The notes beneath the pieces were generated by a model. It was not told the DNA's origin. It was given only the letters and a program-made list of their open reading frames with translations, and searched no databases. Positions 8,653 to 16,201 of a stretch of DNA of 64,000 nt are shown here, one piece after another; the stretch's first letter is position 1; each line of letters starts with the position of its first letter. Made by a program: the position numbers and the translations under genes. The DNA is from Mesorhizobium sp. ES1-4 (lineage in GTDB: Bacteria > Pseudomonadota > Alphaproteobacteria > Rhizobiales > Rhizobiaceae), in NCBI RefSeq assembly GCF_020164745.1, contig NZ_JAIUGV010000001.1:248001-312000 (forward strand), given 5' to 3'.

Positions 8653-9810
8653 TCAGGCCTGCCTGCCGTAGATGGCATCCCGCAGCGCATCCGGGAAGGC
8701 GCCCGTCATTCCGGCTATCGCGGTGTTGGTGAGCGCCACCACCGACAGGTCCAGCGTCGGGTCGACGAACCAGGAATGGCCATAGACGCCACCCCAGCGC
8801 CAGGTGCCGGCGTTTTGCGGTGTTGCCGCCGCGACCGGGTCACGCAGGATACCGAAGCCGAGCCCCCAGCCCCAGCCGGGCAAGGTCGTGTCCAGGCCCA
8901 TGATCGCATCCGTGGTCATCGCCGCGGCGGTCCGCGCGCTTACGACCGTCCCGCCACCGCGCCGCAGCGCTTCAAGCAGCTTCAGGACATCACCGGCCGT
9001 GCCGTTCATCCCGGTGCCGCCGGAGGCGAAGGATGCGGCGTCGAAGGTGCGGCCTGGCGAGAACGAGATCGCGCCTTCGCCAAACGGCACAAGATGATGC
9101 TCGCCCATGGCAATGGCCCCGTCGGGACCATCGGCATAGGGCGTCACCAGCCGGGCACGGTCACGAACGACAAAGCCTGTGTCGCCCATGCCGAGGGGCT
9201 CGACGACCAGACGATCGACCAACTGCGGCAAGGCGATGCCTGCAGCCCGCGCCATCGCCTCGCCCAGCACGTCCATCGCCACCGAATAGCCCCAGCCCGT
9301 TCCCGGTGCATAGGACAGCGGCACCGAAGCGATGCGTTCGAGGTTTGCGGCCATCGACAACCCAGGTTGGTCCAGGCCATCGGAAACCCGCGCGCGACGG
9401 TAGGGCCCGTCCGCGGCCTGGCGAAAGCCATAGTCCAGTCCGGCGGTATGGGTGAGCAACTGGCGCAGGGTGATGATCGGCTCAATGCCGTCCGCGAGCC
9501 TCGGCCGGAATTCGGGGATGAACTTCGCCAGCGGATCGGCAAGGTTGATTACCCCCGCTTCGACGAGGGCAAGTGCGGCTGTGGCGACGATTGGCTTGGT
9601 CACCGAAGCCAGTCGGAAAATCGCATCCAGCGTCAACGGCTTTTGCGACTCGCGGTCGGCCAGGCCGGCGGCGCGGCCGTGGAGGAGTTCGCCGCGCCGG
9701 GCGACCAGGATCACGGCGCCGACGATGCGCCCTTGCTCTATCGCCCTGTCGACCACCTGGTCGACACGCGTGCCAAAGTTGCTATCGAGCGGCGCGGCGA
9801 TAGCAGGCAT
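8653..9810 (-). CDS. Serine hydrolase, beta-lactamase class C/EstB-like
   Basis: A 385-residue protein without an obvious signal peptide. The catalytic SxxK appears as SVTK in FRLASVTKPIVATAALAL, preceded by the family segment GAVILVARRGELLHGRAAG. YSV occupies the position of the class C Tyr motif. The family covers esterases, D-aminopeptidases and lactamase-like enzymes, so the substrate is open; resistance is not implied. It lies 51 bases downstream of gor on the same strand and may be co-transcribed with it. Confidence 0.8.
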   Translation of the reverse strand: MPAIAAPLDSNFGTRVDQVVDRAIEQGRIVGAVILVARRGELLHGRAAGLADRESQKPLTLDAIFRLASVTKPIVATAALALVEAGVINLADPLAKFIPEFRPRLADGIEPIITLRQLLTHTAGLDYGFRQAADGPYRRARVSDGLDQPGLSMAANLERIASVPLSYAPGTGWGYSVAMDVLGEAMARAAGIALPQLVDRLVVEPLGMGDTGFVVRDRARLVTPYADGPDGAIAMGEHHLVPFGEGAISFSPGRTFDAASFASGGTGMNGTAGDVLKLLEALRRGGGTVVSARTAAAMTTDAIMGLDTTLPGWGWGLGFGILRDPVAAATPQNAGTWRWGGVYGHSWFVDPTLDLSVVALTNTAIAGMTGAFPDALRDAIYGRQA

Positions 9811-9861
9811 TGGCGGCTCCCTGGTCGTAAAGATATCGAATTGCCCGATGACGATGAGGCG

Positions 9862-11253
9862 TCAGATGCGCTCGCCGTCCTTCACCCGATAAGTCGGCTT
9901 GTACATGGTGACGAGCTCTTCGGCCGCGGTCGGATGCACGGCCATCGTGCGGTCGAAATCATCCTTGGTCAGCCCCGCCTTCAGTGGGATGCCAAGCAAC
10001 TGTGCCATTTCGCCGGCATCCGGCCCCAATATGTGGGCGCCGAGAACCTTGCGCGAAGCGCCGTCTACAACCAGCTTTATCAGCATCTTTTCGTCACGGC
10101 CCGACAGCGTGTGCCGCATCGGCCGGAAGCTGGCGCGGTAGATTTCGATATCGGCGAAGCGCTTGACGGCGTCGTCCTCCGACAAGCCGACCGTGCCGAT
10201 TTCCGGCTGCGAGAAGACCGCGGTCGCGATCGTGTCGTGGTCGGGCGCGGTCGGGTTGTTCTTGAACGCCGTTTCGACGAAGCACATGGCTTCGTGAATC
10301 GCCACCGGCGTCAGCTGGACGCGGTTGGTGACATCGCCGATCGCCCAGATATTGCCGATGTTGGTGCGGGAATAGTCGTCGACCTTGATTGCACCGGTCG
10401 CGGTGGTCATCTCGATGCCTACGCCTTCCAGGCCCATATTCTCGGTGTTGGGGATACGGCCGATGGCCAGCATCACCTGGTCGACCCTCAGCACCTGCCC
10501 GCTCATGAGCTGCGCGTCGAGCCGCCCGTCCGGCCGCTTGCTGACCGATTGCGAGACGGCATGGCAAAGGATCTTGATGCCCTTCTTTTCCATCGTCTCA
10601 TGCAGCGTGCGCCGCAGGTCCATGTCGAAACGGCCGAGGATTTCCTTGCCGCGATAGACGAGCGTGGTGTCTACGCCGAGCCCGTGAAAGATGTTGGCGA
10701 ACTCGACCGCGATATAACCGCCGCCCTCGATCATGATCGCCTTCGGCAATTCCTTGAGGTCGAAAGCCTCATTGGAAAAGATGCAATGTTCGTGGCCGGG
10801 CAGTGCCGGATGCGCCGCCGGACGCCCGCCTGTGGCGATCAGGATCTGATCGGCGGTGACGGTGCGATCCTCGCTCAGGAGATGGATCACGTGCGGGTCG
10901 ACGATCATCGCCCGCGAGTGGAAGGTCTCGCCGCCCGAGCCCTCGACATTCTTCTTGTAGATCGCTTCCAGGCGGCTGATCTCGCGGTCCTTGTTGGCGA
11001 CCAGCGTCTGCCAGTCGAAACTGGCTTCCGGCACCGTCCAGCCATAGCCGGCGGCGTCGGCAAAATGCTCGGGAAATTGCGAGGCATAGACATAGAGTTT
11101 CTTCGGCACGCAGCCTCTGATGACGCATGTGCCGCCGAACCGGTATTCTTCGGCGATGCCGACGCGCTTGCCGAGCGCCGCCGCGACCCGCGCCGCCCTC
11201 ACCCCGCCGGAGCCGCCGCCGATGACGAAGAGGTCGTAGTCATAACCGGCCAT
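9862..11253 (-). CDS. gor: Glutathione-disulfide reductase
   Basis: A 463-residue flavoprotein that reduces glutathione disulfide with NADPH. The FAD-binding GGGSGGVRAAR is near the N terminus, and the redox-active pair is in GGTCVIRGCVPKK. The NAD(P) domain contains the segment IEGGGYIAVEFANIF. The C-terminal dimer domain carries the catalytic HPTAAEE. The length is standard. It is cytosolic and works in thiol redox balance. Confidence 0.95.
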   Translation of the reverse strand: MAGYDYDLFVIGGGSGGVRAARVAAALGKRVGIAEEYRFGGTCVIRGCVPKKLYVYASQFPEHFADAAGYGWTVPEASFDWQTLVANKDREISRLEAIYKKNVEGSGGETFHSRAMIVDPHVIHLLSEDRTVTADQILIATGGRPAAHPALPGHEHCIFSNEAFDLKELPKAIMIEGGGYIAVEFANIFHGLGVDTTLVYRGKEILGRFDMDLRRTLHETMEKKGIKILCHAVSQSVSKRPDGRLDAQLMSGQVLRVDQVMLAIGRIPNTENMGLEGVGIEMTTATGAIKVDDYSRTNIGNIWAIGDVTNRVQLTPVAIHEAMCFVETAFKNNPTAPDHDTIATAVFSQPEIGTVGLSEDDAVKRFADIEIYRASFRPMRHTLSGRDEKMLIKLVVDGASRKVLGAHILGPDAGEMAQLLGIPLKAGLTKDDFDRTMAVHPTAAEELVTMYKPTYRVKDGERI

Positions 11254-11308
11254 GAAGCAACTCCGTGAGCGTCAAGAATGTGAGCGACTGGTAGGCCGCA
11301 AACCATCA

Positions 11309-11335
11309 AAAGAAAAGCCCGGACGAGCCGGGCTT
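11309..11335 (-). terminator. Intrinsic terminator of the rpiA-DUF2059 operon
   Basis: On the minus strand AAGCCCGG and CCGGGCTT (11328-11335 and 11315-11322) form an 8-bp stem with a 5-base loop, followed by TTTTCTTTT. It is 39 bases after the DUF2059 stop codon. Confidence 0.85.
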
Positions 11336-11373
11336 CGCAGATGGCCGCAAAGGCCGCGCTTGAGAATTCAGGA

Positions 11374-11970
11374 TCAGTTCTGTGTGCCGTCGGCAGGAGC
11401 CGCGCCGTCTGCAGGGGCGGCGCCATCCGCCGGAGCCGCACCGTCCGCGGGCGCGGCGGGTGCCTTGGCCTTGGCCGCGGCGGCAAGCGTTTCGCCGACC
11501 TGCTGGGCGAGATCGCGCGCTATGCCGTTCTGCCAGATGTCGGCGGCCTTGACGAGGTCGCGCGTCACGGTCGGGCCGCTGTCGAGCAGTTTCTTGCCGG
11601 ATTCGGAGCTGTAGAAGGCCGCGATGTCGGTGAGTTCCTTTTCGGAAAACACCTTCGCATAGGCAAGAGCCGCTTCCTTCTCGAGATCCGCGCGGCGCGA
11701 GGCAAGCGCCAACGCCTTCTCGTTGATCGTCTTGCCGATCAGTTCCTGCATATCCGGATTCTTTTGGATGAGCTGCGATTCGAGTGCGGCCGCCGCCTGC
11801 GGCAGAATGTTGTCGAACGGGTCGGTCGCATGAATTGCCTCGACCGCTGCCCGGGCCGCCTTCAGGTGCGATTCCGTCACGTCCTGCGAAAACGCCGGCG
11901 AGGAGAAGGCGAATACGGCCGAAGCCGCCAGAACGGCGCAAAGGCTGCGAACCCGGTTATGCAACATCAT
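11374..11970 (-). CDS. DUF2059 domain secreted protein with Pro-Ala-Asp-Gly repeats
   Basis: A 198-residue protein. Signal peptide [28 protein letters not shown] is followed by the DUF2059 helical domain ([25 protein letters not shown]). The C terminus is four near-perfect copies of the five-residue unit PADGA, giving a likely disordered tail. The ATG at 11970 overlaps the last 14 bases of rpiA, indicating translational coupling. The domain function is unknown; it is probably periplasmic. A second ATG directly follows the first. Confidence 0.82.
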   Translation of the reverse strand: MMLHNRVRSLCAVLAASAVFAFSSPAFSQDVTESHLKAARAAVEAIHATDPFDNILPQAAAALESQLIQKNPDMQELIGKTINEKALALASRRADLEKEAALAYAKVFSEKELTDIAAFYSSESGKKLLDSGPTVTRDLVKAADIWQNGIARDLAQQVGETLAAAAKAKAPAAPADGAAPADGAAPADGAAPADGTQN

Positions 11971-12688
11971 GATCGGTAGAACTCCCTGGTTTTCGGGCGG
12001 CATGGACGGTTTGGATACCGTCGCCGCCGGCGATGATGGCCGCTGACGCCAGCCCGATGAAAAGACCATGCTCGACCACGCCAGGAATGGCGTGGAGAGC
12101 ATTCGAAAGCGCTCTTGTATCCGGAATGCGGCCAAAAGATGCATCAAGGATAAAATGGCCGCCGTCTGTAACAAAAGCTTGGCTTCCCGTCATCCTCAAT
12201 GTCACCGGACCGGAAAGTCCGAGATTTCCAGCCACCACGGCCACGGCGATCTCGGTCGCGCGCAGGCCGAACTGGTTGACTTCGATGGGAAGAGGAAACC
12301 GGCCAAGTGTCTCGACCATCTTCGAACGGTCGGCGATGACGATCATGCGCTGCGAGGCCGCGGCCACGATCTTCTCGCGCAACAGCGCACCGCCGCCACC
12401 CTTTATCAACGTCAGCTCCGGGTCGACTTCGTCGGCGCCGTCAACGGTGAGATCGAGTTCCGGCGTTTCCTCCAGCGTCGACAGCGGCACGCCGAGTTCG
12501 CGGCACAACGCAGCGGTGCGTTCGGAGGTTGGCACGCCGATGATGGTCATGCCGGAGGCGACCTTCTCGGCGAGCAGCCGCACGAACTCCTCGGCAGTGG
12601 TGCCGGTGCCGATGCCGAGCCGCATGCCGTCGCTGACATGGGCAAGGGCAGCCCGCGCGGCCTCGACCTTCAATTGCCTCGCATCCAT
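11957..12688 (-). CDS. rpiA: Ribose-5-phosphate isomerase A
   Basis: A 243-residue enzyme interconverting ribose 5-phosphate and ribulose 5-phosphate. Diagnostic motifs are [11 protein letters not shown] near the N terminus, [11 protein letters not shown] with the catalytic aspartates, [14 protein letters not shown], and SKMVETLG. The open frame continues upstream to 12787, but homology starts at [11 protein letters not shown], so that start is used. It overlaps the start of the DUF2059 gene by 14 bases. Confidence 0.93.
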   Translation of the reverse strand: MDARQLKVEAARAALAHVSDGMRLGIGTGTTAEEFVRLLAEKVASGMTIIGVPTSERTAALCRELGVPLSTLEETPELDLTVDGADEVDPELTLIKGGGGALLREKIVAAASQRMIVIADRSKMVETLGRFPLPIEVNQFGLRATEIAVAVVAGNLGLSGPVTLRMTGSQAFVTDGGHFILDASFGRIPDTRALSNALHAIPGVVEHGLFIGLASAAIIAGGDGIQTVHAARKPGSSTDHDVA

Positions 12689-12943
12689 GCTGCTTGCTGC
12701 CCCGAAACCTGATGCATGTTGCCCCAAGAGTGACCTCGGTCTTGGGAAAATGACACGCATGAAACAAAGACCCATAGCACGCCGCATGGGTCCGTTTCGA
12801 CGCGACGCGTTTTAGCGTTTTGGGCTCCTAGCATTTTTGCGGGCCTGGTCAAAGCCCTTGGCGGCCGCCCCACCCGGTGCGCTTGCCTTGACGCGCCGCA
12901 GCCGCTATCGCCTGCCGAAGCACAAACCTGCTCAGGATGGATC

Positions 12944-13627
12944 ATGAGTCGCCCGATCATCGTGTTCGACCTTGACGGAACGCTGATTGACACGGCGCCG
13001 GACCTGCTCGACAGCCTCAACCACAGCCTGGCGGCCAGCGAACTGGCGGCCGTCGATGAAGCCGGCTTCAAACGCTTCGTCGGCCATGGCGGCCGGGTGA
13101 TGATCGAACGGGCGCATGCCGCGCAGCAACGATCCCTCAAGGTCGAGGAGCACGATCGGCTGCTGAAATTGTTCCTTGATCACTACACCCACAACATTCC
13201 GGGAAAATCCCGCCCCTACCCCGGCGTGATCGAGGCGATTGCCCGCTTTGAGCAGGCCGACTATCTGTTGGCCATCTGCACGAACAAATACGAAGCCAAT
13301 TCGCTGGCCTTGATCGAGGCGCTCGGCCTGACCAGGCATTTCGCGGCCATTGCCGGGCAGGATACATTCGCTTTTCGCAAACCCGATCCTCGCCATCTGA
13401 TCGAAACCATCAAACTGGCAGGTGGCGATCCGCACCGCGCCTTGATGGTCGGCGATTCGCAAACCGATATCGACACCGCCAAGGCCGCCGGCATTCCCGT
13501 CGTCGCCGTCGATTTCGGCTACACCGACCGTCATGTGCGCGAGTTCGAGCCCTCGGCGGTGATATCGCATTTCGATGCATTGACGCTTGACCTGGCACAA
13601 CGGCTGATTGGCGCCGCCGCACACTGA
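12944..13627 (+). CDS. gph: Phosphoglycolate phosphatase (HAD superfamily)
   Basis: A 227-residue HAD hydrolase removing phosphate from 2-phosphoglycolate. Motif I is FDLDGTLIDT, motif II lies in LLAICTNKYEAN, motif III is RKPDPRHL, and motif IV is MVGDSQTDIDTAKAAG. The helical cap between motifs I and II fits Gph. It is expected to be cytosolic and Mg2+ dependent, and is divergent from rpiA. Confidence 0.9.
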   Translation: MSRPIIVFDLDGTLIDTAPDLLDSLNHSLAASELAAVDEAGFKRFVGHGGRVMIERAHAAQQRSLKVEEHDRLLKLFLDHYTHNIPGKSRPYPGVIEAIARFEQADYLLAICTNKYEANSLALIEALGLTRHFAAIAGQDTFAFRKPDPRHLIETIKLAGGDPHRALMVGDSQTDIDTAKAAGIPVVAVDFGYTDRHVREFEPSAVISHFDALTLDLAQRLIGAAAH

Positions 13628-13766
13628 CCGCCGGAGACGGGAATCTCCGCGGAACAGGGCATGGCGGAACCGCAAATCGGACCTGTGCGAGAACACCAGA
13701 CACTGCCTTGACTTAACGGGCCGGCCTCCCTTATATCGCGGCTCGCTTGGCCTTCGGGCAACGAGC

Positions 13767-13841
13767 GGGCGATTAGCTCAGCGGGAGAGCACACCCTTCA
13801 CACGGGTGGGGTCGCAGGTTCAATCCCTGCATCGCCCACCA
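13767..13841 (+). tRNA. tRNA-Val (anticodon CAC)
   Basis: A complete cloverleaf of 75 bases including an encoded CCA. The acceptor arms are GGGCGAT and ATCGCCC. The D arm is GCTC...GAGC. The anticodon stem CACCC/GGGTG holds loop TTCACAC, with anticodon CAC reading GUG. The T arm is GCAGG TTCAATC CCTGC. The 3' end is 34 bases before the target duplication of the prophage, so the tRNA is intact and is not the integration site. Confidence 0.97.
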
Positions 13842-13875
13842 TTTTCCTTTCCGATTTTACAACACCATTCGGTCT

Positions 13876-13880
13876 CGAGG
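13876..13880. repeat. Target-site duplication, left copy (CGAGG)
   Basis: CGAGG lies directly against the terminal TG at 13881. The identical five bases follow the other terminus at 31625-31629. Five bases is the duplication length made by Mu-type transposases. Confidence 0.92.
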
Positions 13881-13934
13881 TGTAGCGCGCAAAATCATTT
13901 GGCACCTCCGCGCAACTTCACTTGGCACCAAAAA
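13881..13934 (-). promoter_or_regulatory. Phage right end: tandem transposase-binding sites R1 and R2
   Basis: R1 core at 13887-13906 (GCGCAAAATCATTTGGCACC) and R2 core at 13910-13929 (GCGCAACTTCACTTGGCACC) agree at 17 of 20 bases and repeat with a 23-base period, close to the 22-base period of Mu R1-R2. A weaker third copy sharing CTTGGCACC ends at 13985, inside the last phage gene. These should be the sites that position the transposase on the right end. Confidence 0.82.
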
Positions 13935-13964
13935 GCGCCGGTTGATTGACCTTTAAACGGCCCT

Positions 13965-14255
13965 TCAACGCCCTCTCTTGGCACCGACGTACGGGCTCGA
14001 CAGAGGCATCCTTGGCGCCTTGTCGTAGTCGGGCGCGTAGATGAGACCGAACAGCCTGGCATCGTCGTTCCCGCACTTCCTGCAGCGCAGCCTGGCTCGC
14101 AGGTCCCACTCCATGGCCGGCGCGTCGGGTCCGAGCTTGCGCTTCAGCGCCTCCAGATCGAGCAACTGATGGTGATGGCATCTCGGGTTGTGGCAGTAGG
14201 CCGTCACCTTCATGGTGCCGTCGATCAAGCCCTGAATGGTCCAGCCCTTCGCCAT
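13965..14255 (-). CDS. Small Cys/His-rich (zinc-ribbon-like) phage-borne protein
   Basis: A 96-residue protein starting MAKGWTIQGLIDG. Two metal-ligand-like clusters, YCHNPRCHHHQ at about residue 20 and RCRKCGNDD at about 55, suggest one zinc site. It is the last minus-strand gene before the phage right end, and its 3' end runs into a degenerate end-site copy. The frame is open 33 residues further upstream, but the ATG chosen begins the compact domain. Function unknown; the position is typical of an accessory (moron) gene. Confidence 0.6.
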   Translation of the reverse strand: MAKGWTIQGLIDGTMKVTAYCHNPRCHHHQLLDLEALKRKLGPDAPAMEWDLRARLRCRKCGNDDARLFGLIYAPDYDKAPRMPLSSPYVGAKRGR

Positions 14256-14332
14256 CGGACCGATATAGGTTCGCCCTTGACGGATGCCAGTCCCGCCGCA
14301 CAATCCGGTAAGGCGATCTTTGGGGACGCGCG

Positions 14333-14572
14333 ATGCACTGGTTCTCACCTTCAATACCGGTAAAGACCAACCAGGCCGGCATCACGCGCCAGGTGAGCAG
14401 TGTTGAGGCGGCGGCCGAGGAACTGCTCACCTGGGAGAAGAAGGGTGCTGCCTGGCGCGAAGCCGTCCAGGCGTGCATCGACGCCGGAGAGGGTCGCGCG
14501 ACGCCAGAGGTGGCCAGGAGAGCGTTCCGGGCCGCCGCGAAGGCTTGTGGCATGTTGCGCGAAAACCTTTAA
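14333..14572 (+). CDS. DUF982 domain protein
   Basis: A 79-residue protein with the DUF982 pattern: an N-terminal beta segment, then VEAAAEELLTWEKKGAAWREAVQAC and an alanine-rich C-terminal helix (EVARRAFRAAAKACG). DUF982 proteins are abundant in Rhizobiales and are often carried on plasmids and prophages; their function is unknown. It is divergent from the Cys/His-rich gene and opposite to the tail operon, so it probably has its own promoter. Confidence 0.7.
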   Translation: MHWFSPSIPVKTNQAGITRQVSSVEAAAEELLTWEKKGAAWREAVQACIDAGEGRATPEVARRAFRAAAKACGMLRENL

Positions 14573-14605
14573 TCGCCCCTCGGCCCTTGCAAGCTCGGGG
14601 CCGCT

Positions 14606-15559
14606 TCAAGTGATCCTGAACTCGGCTTCGACGTTATAAATGCTGGTGGTGGTCGAGCCTGAAGTCTGCCGCAGCTTGTAGTATCTATAGGCTGTCGAAT
14701 TCGACCATGTGACTTCCGTCACCAGCGCGCCGCCTAGCGTGAAACTGCTGCCAAGGCCGGTATAGCTGCTGTCATCGTTCGAACCTTCGAAAACCCAGGT
14801 CCCGTGTGAGCCGGTGGCGTCCTGGATCCAATGCAGACCGGTCAGGATCTTTGTGACACCAGAACCAAAGTCGAACTTGATTTCCTTGGTCGTCTGGCCG
14901 TTGCTGAAGATAACGGCATCTGTTCCGCTCGCACCAAGCGCGCCATCGACAAGACTGTCTATGGCGCCGCCTGTCAGTGTCACCGTGGTCGTCGGTGTGA
15001 TGAGCGCGGTGCGGTCACCATACTCTCGGGCGTCACGCGCTGGGTCGCCCGCTGCCGCGATACGGAACTCGATTTCCTCCAGCCATGGGGTATTGCTGGT
15101 CGTGCCCGCGGTTTGGCGCAGGCGATAGTATCGATAGGCTGTCGTGTTCGACCCCGAGAAATCGGTGAGTGCCGATGACGCACCCAACACAACCGAACCA
15201 CCGATCTGCGTGTACGAGCTGTCGTCATTAGAGCCTTCAAACGCATAGGTTCCCTGGCTGGTGCTTTGATTCTGGAACCAGCGGAAACCGTCGATGATCT
15301 TGGCCGTGCCAAAATCGAATTTGAGGACCGTGTTGGTCTGCCCGCTGTTGAAGGCGCAGGAGTCGGTAGAGTTGGCGCCCACCCCGCCATTTACCAGGTT
15401 CCCGATCGAACCAACGAGGAGCGAGCCGGACACCAGGGTGGTGGTGATCGACGAAGTTCGATCGCCGCGACCGCCTGCGTTGAAATAGGAGGTCGCGGGG
15501 CCAACAGCACCCGCTGCACCCGCCGATGATGGGCTCGGGACAGGGAATGGGAACGTCAT
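14606..15559 (-). CDS. Phage tail fibre/receptor-binding protein with two discoidin-like domains
   Basis: A 317-residue protein. After a Pro/Ser/Ala-rich N terminus (FPFPVPSPSSAGAAGAVG), two homologous halves of about 125 residues follow. Each carries a match to an F5/8 type C-like beta sandwich: FDFGTAKIIDGFRWFQNQ / FEGSNDDSSYTQIGG / YRYYRLRQTAG, then FDFGSGVTKILTGLHWIQ / FEGSNDDSSYTGLGS / YRYYKLRQTSG. Such domains bind sugars. Its ATG overlaps the stop of the preceding DUF2793 gene (ATGA). It is probably the distal host-recognition element. Confidence 0.75.
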   Translation of the reverse strand: MTFPFPVPSPSSAGAAGAVGPATSYFNAGGRGDRTSSITTTLVSGSLLVGSIGNLVNGGVGANSTDSCAFNSGQTNTVLKFDFGTAKIIDGFRWFQNQSTSQGTYAFEGSNDDSSYTQIGGSVVLGASSALTDFSGSNTTAYRYYRLRQTAGTTSNTPWLEEIEFRIAAAGDPARDAREYGDRTALITPTTTVTLTGGAIDSLVDGALGASGTDAVIFSNGQTTKEIKFDFGSGVTKILTGLHWIQDATGSHGTWVFEGSNDDSSYTGLGSSFTLGGALVTEVTWSNSTAYRYYKLRQTSGSTTTSIYNVEAEFRIT

Positions 15560-16200
15560 TGCATCGCCACCACGTTGAGATGCGACCCGGCGTTTCCGAC
15601 CGTGATGTAGCATCGAAATTCGTTACCGTTGGTCGCGTCGAAGGCGTCGCCGGTCACCTTGGTGAAGCCCGAGGTCGTGATCGCGCCGGCCGAGCCGTTA
15701 TTGGTATAATCGAGCACCAGGGAGACGGCATCGCCGCCGCCGGTCGATGGCGGTGCCAGCGTGTGAGCGCCGCCGTTGGTCGCATATTGGAAATTGCCGT
15801 TGGCGGGATCAGGCGTGAAGGTGCCGGACGACTTGGTGCCGGCGGAATAGCCCGACGCGGTAAAGCCGGCCGTAAGATTGGCGCTGACGTTCGCTTGAAG
15901 CCCGGAACCGGCTGACAGTGACACCCAGACGGAACCATCGAACTGCACGTTCTCGCTGCTGTCGAGGATATAGGCGGTCCAGCCCTCGGTCGGGACGAGA
16001 TAGATCCAGGCGCCTTCGAACCGAAGCGCGATCTGATCGGGATTTGAGCCAGCGGCATGCGGCACGATATAGATATCGCCATTCGCTGGTGATCCCGGCA
16101 GCGCGGTTGTGCGCGACAGCACGATCTTGTCGGTCAACGGCCAAAGCGCCCATTCAAGACGCGGGCCTTTGGTGTCCGGGGCGGTGAGTTCAACAGCCAT
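15556..16200 (-). CDS. DUF2793 domain phage tail-associated protein
   Basis: A 214-residue protein. The N-terminal DUF2793-like segment (LPGSPANGDIYIVPHAAGSNPDQIALRFEGAWIYLVPTEGW) is found beside tail-tip genes in alphaproteobacterial phages and gene transfer agents. The C-terminal half is Gly/Ser/Thr-rich, probably fibrous beta structure. It starts one base after the tail tip gene stop and overlaps the next gene by ATGA. It is probably a fibre adaptor or baseplate-proximal fibre. Confidence 0.72.
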   Translation of the reverse strand: MAVELTAPDTKGPRLEWALWPLTDKIVLSRTTALPGSPANGDIYIVPHAAGSNPDQIALRFEGAWIYLVPTEGWTAYILDSSENVQFDGSVWVSLSAGSGLQANVSANLTAGFTASGYSAGTKSSGTFTPDPANGNFQYATNGGAHTLAPPSTGGGDAVSLVLDYTNNGSAGAITTSGFTKVTGDAFDATNGNEFRCYITVGNAGSHLNVVAMQ

Positions 16201-16201
16201 T

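Noticed and set aside
8614..11268. 884-codon open frame on the plus strand
   Set aside because: It is antisense to the serine hydrolase and gor genes, which have clear catalytic motifs; the frame is a by-product of high-GC codon bias and shows no domain.
13767..13880. tRNA-Val as the prophage attachment site
   Set aside because: The tRNA is complete, no copy of its 3' end is found at the other end, and the element has Mu-type ends with a 5-bp duplication 34 bases away, so the closeness is chance.
14575..14605. Terminator between the DUF982 and tail fibre genes
   Set aside because: Only a 4-bp C/G run pairs cleanly and there is no T tract.
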